From NCBI GenBank assembly GCA_019247135.1, contig JAFAPL010000875.1, forward strand, positions 1-9,098: a stretch of 9,098 nt of DNA. The letters are read 5' to 3'. The notes beneath the pieces are model-generated. The model was given only the letters and a program-made list of their open reading frames with translations, had not been told where the DNA came from and made no database searches. The DNA comes from Chloroflexota bacterium. Its GTDB lineage: Bacteria > Chloroflexota > UBA6077 > CF-72. Position 1 is the stretch's first letter; every line of letters starts with the position of its first letter. Both the position numbers and the translations under genes were made by a program. Of this stretch, positions 6,552 through 9,098 are shown piece by piece.

Positions 6552-6668
6552 CTTACCTCCGTTTCGATTTCGAAACTTCGTAGGATCTTGACGAAGCTCC
6601 AGGTCTGGTGGGGCCGCAACCGCCGTGCCACGCGTGAGTGGCATGCAATCTGCTTTGTGCATCCCAAG
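6552..6668. promoter_or_regulatory. Divergent control region of the DUF2382 cluster, with three inverted repeats
   Basis: This 117-bp gap must carry promoters for both strands. It holds three inverted repeats: GTTTCG-ATTT-CGAAAC (6561-6576); CTTCGT (6576-6581) with ACGAAG (6591-6596); and TGCCAC (6626-6631) with GTGGCA (6638-6643). The ribosome binding site of the minus-strand gene, GGAGG on that strand, is at 6556-6560. I could not identify convincing -35/-10 boxes, so an alternative sigma factor is possible. The repeats are candidate operators. Confidence 0.4.
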
Positions 6669-7232
6669 ATGACGAACCGCGATTTTGACGAGGCTCCAAC
6701 AACGGAGCTGAGCGCGGCGGAGGAACGCACGCTCGAGCTGCGCGAAGAGGAGCTTGTCGCGCACAAGGAATTGCGCGAACTCGGCGAGGTGGTCATTCGC
6801 ACCCAGGTAGACGAGGTGCCCGGTCGGCTCGAGGTCGAGGCATTGCGCGAGGAGGTCGAGATCGAGCGTGAAGCCGTTGGCGAGTTTGTCAACGAACGCG
6901 GCGAACCGTGGGAAGATGACGGCGTCCTCGTCGTGCCGGTGTACGAAGAGCAGCTGGTCGTTTCGAAGCGGTTGGTGCTGAAGGAACGCATTCGCATTCG
7001 ACGCGTTCGCACGACGGATCGACGGCTGTTCGAGGAGACGCTGCGGCGCGAGCGTCTGGTGGTCGAAGACACCGGCAATACGGGCATGGTGCACGAGCGG
7101 TACGCGACGGAGTCAGACGCTTCGGAGCGGGGGTCTGAGGAGCACACGGGCAGGGATCCGAAGGAGCGCAGGCACGACGACGATCAGCCACACGGGCTGG
7201 TCGAGCAATTGGTACGTAAAGTCCTCGAATGA
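6669..7232 (+). CDS. DUF2382 (YsnF-type) domain protein
   Basis: A 187-residue charged cytoplasmic protein made mainly of one DUF2382 domain. Residues 19-65 are the first half (ERTLELREEELVAHKELREL, VVIRTQVDEVPGRLEVEALR). Residues 84-135 are the second half (DGVLVVPVYEEQLVVSKRLV, then LKERIRIRRVRTTDRRLFEE, TLRRERLVVED). The tail (136-187) is polar and disordered-looking and ends in the short helix GLVEQLVRKVLE. The second half aligns by eye with residues 174-220 of the divergent PRC-barrel protein and with most of the next gene. ATG 6669 is chosen because the domain starts about 18 residues later. No Shine-Dalgarno sequence is visible there, and in-frame GTG 6657 or TTG 6588 (after TAGGAT) would add a basic, Trp-rich leader. 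The stop overlaps the next start (ATGA). The role is probably stress-related by family; the mechanism is unknown. Confidence 0.75.
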   Translation: MTNRDFDEAPTTELSAAEERTLELREEELVAHKELRELGEVVIRTQVDEVPGRLEVEALREEVEIEREAVGEFVNERGEPWEDDGVLVVPVYEEQLVVSKRLVLKERIRIRRVRTTDRRLFEETLRRERLVVEDTGNTGMVHERYATESDASERGSEEHTGRDPKERRHDDDQPHGLVEQLVRKVLE

Positions 7233-7612
7233 CACGCCCAACAGACGAGGAGCGGTTGCCAGGCGAGCGAGCCGAGGCGGAAGCCGAAGAGCCCTTCCCG
7301 GGGGCGCACTCGCAAGTGCACGGCGCGCACATGCCGCCGACCCGGCCGCCGGACGAGTCCGTTTACGGTTCGGGCACCTTGCCGCTCGAGGCGGACGGGA
7401 GGCGCACGGCCGACGGATGGCTCATTCGGTTGCCAGTGCGTGCCGAGCACGTGATAGTCACCAGAGAGCCGTTCGTGCGCGAGCGCGTGGTGCTGCGCAA
7501 ACGGATGCTCGACGACGTGGAGCACGTCGAAGAGATCGTCCGTCGCGAGCGGCTGCGCGTCGAGCTCGAAGAAGACGACGAGCACACGACCGACGCCCGA
7601 CGCAGACGCTAA
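7229..7612 (+). CDS. Short DUF2382 half-domain protein
   Basis: A 127-residue protein with a Pro/Glu-rich, low-complexity N-terminus (1-60) and one recognisable half of a DUF2382 domain (61-113). That half reads DGWLIRLPVRAEHVIVTREP, FVRERVVLRKRMLDDVEHVE, EIVRRERLRVELEED. The tail is acidic, then basic (RRRR). By eye it matches the second half of the preceding protein (IRLPVRAEHVIV against VVPVYEEQLVVS, and EIVRRERLRVE against ETLRRERLVVE). It therefore looks like a paralogous duplication that kept only one half. ATG 7229 overlaps the previous stop as ATGA, so translation is coupled and the two proteins are probably made together, perhaps as partners. The 28-bp tandem array starts 18 nt after its stop. 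It could be a decaying remnant, but the intact frame and the coupling argue that it is expressed. Confidence 0.7.
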   Translation: MTRPTDEERLPGERAEAEAEEPFPGAHSQVHGAHMPPTRPPDESVYGSGTLPLEADGRRTADGWLIRLPVRAEHVIVTREPFVRERVVLRKRMLDDVEHVEEIVRRERLRVELEEDDEHTTDARRRR

Positions 7613-7630
7613 ACGACGGTCGGCACACGG

Positions 7631-7989
7631 GTAGACCCTGACGGCACTCGGCAGACCGTAGACCCTGGACGGCACTCGGTAAACGGTAGACCCTGGACGC
7701 TAGTCGGCAGACGGTTGACTCTGGACGCTAGTCGGCAGACGGTAGACCCTGGACGCTAGTCGGCGGACCGTAGACTCTGGACGCTAGTCGACAGACGGTA
7801 GACCCTGGACGGCAGTCGCTAGACGGTAGAACCTGGACGGCAGTCGCTAGACATTAGCCTGGACGGCAGTCGCTAGACGGTAGACCCCAGACGGCAGTCG
7901 CTAGACGGTAGACCCCAGACGGCACTCGGCAGTCGGTAGACCCTGGACGGCAGCCGCTAGACATTAGCCTGGACGGCAGTCGGTAGACG
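7631..7989. repeat. Tandem array of thirteen 28-bp units, each a diverged 14-bp dimer
   Basis: Thirteen head-to-tail units start at 7631, 7658, 7686, 7714, 7742, 7770, 7798, 7826, 7854, 7880, 7908, 7936 and 7964. Ten units are exactly 28 bp, the first is 27, and two (7854 and 7964) are 26. The cleanest unit (7798-7825) is GTAGACCCTGGACG followed by GCAGTCGCTAGACG. These two halves agree at 10 of 14 positions, so the unit arose by doubling a 14-mer. Units at 7686-7797 share the variant ACGCTAGTCG. Later units share ACGGCAGTCGC. Segments 7826-7879 and 7936-7989 are 51/54 identical and 110 bp apart, which is a higher-order duplication. A partial unit follows at 7990-7996. There are no unique spacers, so this is not CRISPR. 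The period is not a multiple of three and no gene covers it. It occupies most of the gene-free stretch 7613-8048; I see no other gene or RNA there. Confidence 0.95.
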
Positions 7990-8035
7990 CTAGACGGTGC
8001 GCCCCGACGTGCGACTGCTGACCGCCACGGGCGGG

Positions 8036-8048
8036 TACAAAGGCTCGT
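8036..8048 (+). promoter_or_regulatory. Possible -10 box and RBS of the oxidoreductase gene
   Basis: AAAGG (8039-8043) lies 5 nt before ATG 8049 and can serve as a weak ribosome binding site. The same stretch reads as a -10-like TACAAA (8036-8041) ending 7 nt before ATG, which would give a near-leaderless message, as proposed for the HxlR and exporter genes. No convincing -35 box lies upstream. The two readings exclude each other. Confidence 0.25.
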
Positions 8049-9098
8049 ATGCCCTCCTCGACACCTGTCCGTATCGGCTTCGTCGGCGCCGGCGGCATCG
8101 CCCGCCAGCGGCACCTGCCAGGTTTGCGCGCCGTCGACGGTGTGGAGCTCGTCGCGGTCGCCAACCGCGGTCGCGCCTCAGCTGAAAAGATCGCTTCCGA
8201 ATGGGGCTTTCGCAGCGTGTGCGACGACTGGCGAGAGGTCGTCACATCGCCAGACGTGGACGCCGTATTCATCGCCGCCCCGCCCTACCTGCACTGCGAG
8301 GCGACCCTCGCCGCTCTCGACTCTGGAAAGCACGTCTTTTGCCAGGCGCGCATGGCACGCGACTACGCCGAAGCGCGCATGATGAACGAACGCGCGCGAC
8401 GCAGCGACCGCGTCACCATGCTCTGCCCACCACCGCACGCGCTGGCCGGTGACTACGTGGTCAAGCGTCTGCTCGAGGAGAACGCGCTCGGCGAGCTCTA
8501 CCACGTCTCCGTGCGCGGACTCGGCACCGACTATGCGGATCGAGATGCGCCGCTGCACTGGCGACAGGATGCGTTCATCTCTGGCTACAACACGCTGGCG
8601 TTGGGCATGTGGATCGAAGTCCTCCACCGTTGGGTCGGACATTTTTCGTCGATCAGCGCGCAGGTCGCGTTCCATGTACCACGCCGCCGACGCCCTGGCT
8701 CGGTGCATGGGGTCGATGTGCGAATCGCGGACAGCCTCGGAATGGTGGGCACGCTGAAGAATGGTGCGATCGCGGTGCTCGATGTGAGCGGCAGCACGAA
8801 ATTTGCCGGATCGCCGCGCATCGAGCTGTTTGGGAGCGATGGCACGCTGGTCTACGAAGTCCGTGGCGATCACATTTTCCTGGGCCGCGGCGGCGAGACA
8901 GAGTTGCAGCGTGTGGAAATCACGCCGGAGCAAGAGCGCAAATGGACCGCCGAAGCGGATTTTATCAACGGAATCCGCGAAGGTACGCCCGTCACGCCCG
9001 ATTTCGAGGAAGGTCTGCGGTACATGGAGGTGACCGAAGCGATCTACCGCGCGGCGCGCACCCGCCAGACTGTGCAGTTACCGTTGGCAGACGACTGA
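8049..9098 (+). CDS. Gfo/Idh/MocA-family oxidoreductase lacking the usual EKP motif
   Basis: A complete 349-residue NAD(P)-dependent oxidoreductase-fold protein. Residues 6-37 are the Rossmann start: VRIGFVGAGGIARQRHLPGL, followed by VELVAVANR. The second nucleotide-side block is DVDAVFIAAPPYLHCEATLA (69-88). At the position where family members have the catalytic EKP (GKHVxCEKP), this protein reads GKHVFCQARMA, with Gln99-Ala100-Arg101. The usual later GGG...D.G.H.hD block appears as GYNTLALGMWIEVLHRWVG (179-197), without the expected Asp and His. The C-terminal alpha/beta domain (about 125-345) is otherwise intact: RIELFGSDGTLVYE (257-270), then FINGIREGTPVTPDFEEGLR (305-324). From memory a QARMA-type subfamily exists, so this may be a subfamily trait and not decay. 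A classical sugar or inositol dehydrogenase role is therefore doubtful. ATG 8049 is chosen because the nucleotide fold starts a few residues later. The stop codon is at the very end of the window. Confidence 0.88.
   Translation: MPSSTPVRIGFVGAGGIARQRHLPGLRAVDGVELVAVANRGRASAEKIASEWGFRSVCDDWREVVTSPDVDAVFIAAPPYLHCEATLAALDSGKHVFCQARMARDYAEARMMNERARRSDRVTMLCPPPHALAGDYVVKRLLEENALGELYHVSVRGLGTDYADRDAPLHWRQDAFISGYNTLALGMWIEVLHRWVGHFSSISAQVAFHVPRRRRPGSVHGVDVRIADSLGMVGTLKNGAIAVLDVSGSTKFAGSPRIELFGSDGTLVYEVRGDHIFLGRGGETELQRVEITPEQERKWTAEADFINGIREGTPVTPDFEEGLRYMEVTEAIYRAARTRQTVQLPLADD

Noticed and set aside
6552..7094. Upstream extension of the PRC-barrel/DUF2382 gene to a 414-residue frame
   Set aside because: The extension is antisense to the plus-strand DUF2382 gene. 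An internal ATG at 6551 with GGAGG 4 nt upstream and the PRC-barrel just after it is the better start.
7184..7675. Minus-strand 163-codon open frame over the short DUF2382 gene and the start of the array
   Set aside because: It lies antisense to the coupled DUF2382 genes, has no family resemblance, and its start is inside the tandem repeat. High-GC third positions keep such frames open.
7631..7989. Possible CRISPR array
   Set aside because: The units abut directly with no unique spacers, vary in sequence, and have no cas genes nearby. This is a tandem repeat.
7854..8272. Short open frames read from the tandem array, with repeating VYRLPS-like residues on the minus strand
   Set aside because: The 28-bp period shifts frame at each unit and no long frame spans the array. 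The repetitive peptides are a by-product of the DNA repeat.
8178..8933. 251-codon minus-strand frame antisense to the oxidoreductase
   Set aside because: It shows no recognisable domain and no ribosome binding site. The plus strand has a full Rossmann-type protein.

Overview
The window is high-GC DNA (roughly 63-66% by eye) with short intergenic gaps. Some genes have a clear Shine-Dalgarno sequence and others seem to have none. The combination suggests a soil or sediment Chloroflexota-like bacterium, possibly an actinobacterium: YsnF-type DUF2382 stress proteins, a membrane receptor ending in an FxR-type helix-turn-helix, a PEP-CTERM-like mini-protein, and an HxlR regulator beside a BNR propeller. 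That placement is an inference from gene content and style. There is no rRNA or tRNA gene here to anchor it.

Layout. Positions 41-1597 (+) encode a polytopic membrane protein with a cytoplasmic C-terminal tail that ends in a helix-turn-helix-like segment. Positions 1716-1973 (+) encode an 85-residue exported protein with a C-terminal sorting-like anchor, followed by a strong GC hairpin. Positions 2120-2785 (+) encode an HxlR-family regulator fused to an SCP2-like domain. Its promoter lies among several inverted repeats and the message looks leaderless. Positions 2835-4243 (+) hold a two-gene unit: a cytoplasmic six-Asp-box beta-propeller (BNR) translationally coupled to a MoaD/ThiS-like ubiquitin-fold protein ending in Gly-Gly. 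Positions 4218-5717 (-) encode a 14-TM-type DHA2 drug exporter that converges on, and overlaps, the MoaD-like gene.

Positions 5850-7612 form a divergent stress cluster. On the minus strand is a PRC-barrel/DUF2382 protein closed by a good intrinsic terminator (5771-5799). On the plus strand are two coupled genes, one with a full DUF2382 domain and one with about half of it. Positions 7613-8048 contain no gene. Most of this stretch is a tandem array of thirteen units of about 28 bp, and each unit is itself an old duplication of a 14-mer. Positions 8049-9098 (+) encode a complete Gfo/Idh/MocA-fold oxidoreductase whose usual Glu-Lys-Pro motif is replaced by Gln-Ala-Arg.

How the parts may work together. 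The HxlR regulator sits directly upstream of the propeller/MoaD pair, and the two promoters share a TTAGAA...CAAGCGG element. The simplest reading is that HxlR controls itself and the pair. The DUF2382 cluster looks like a general envelope or osmotic stress module. I see no evidence that the exporter, the oxidoreductase and the stress cluster form one pathway. The best candidates for under-described biology are the 28-bp array, the propeller plus ubiquitin-like pair with its HxlR operator, and the divergent multi-DUF2382 cluster.
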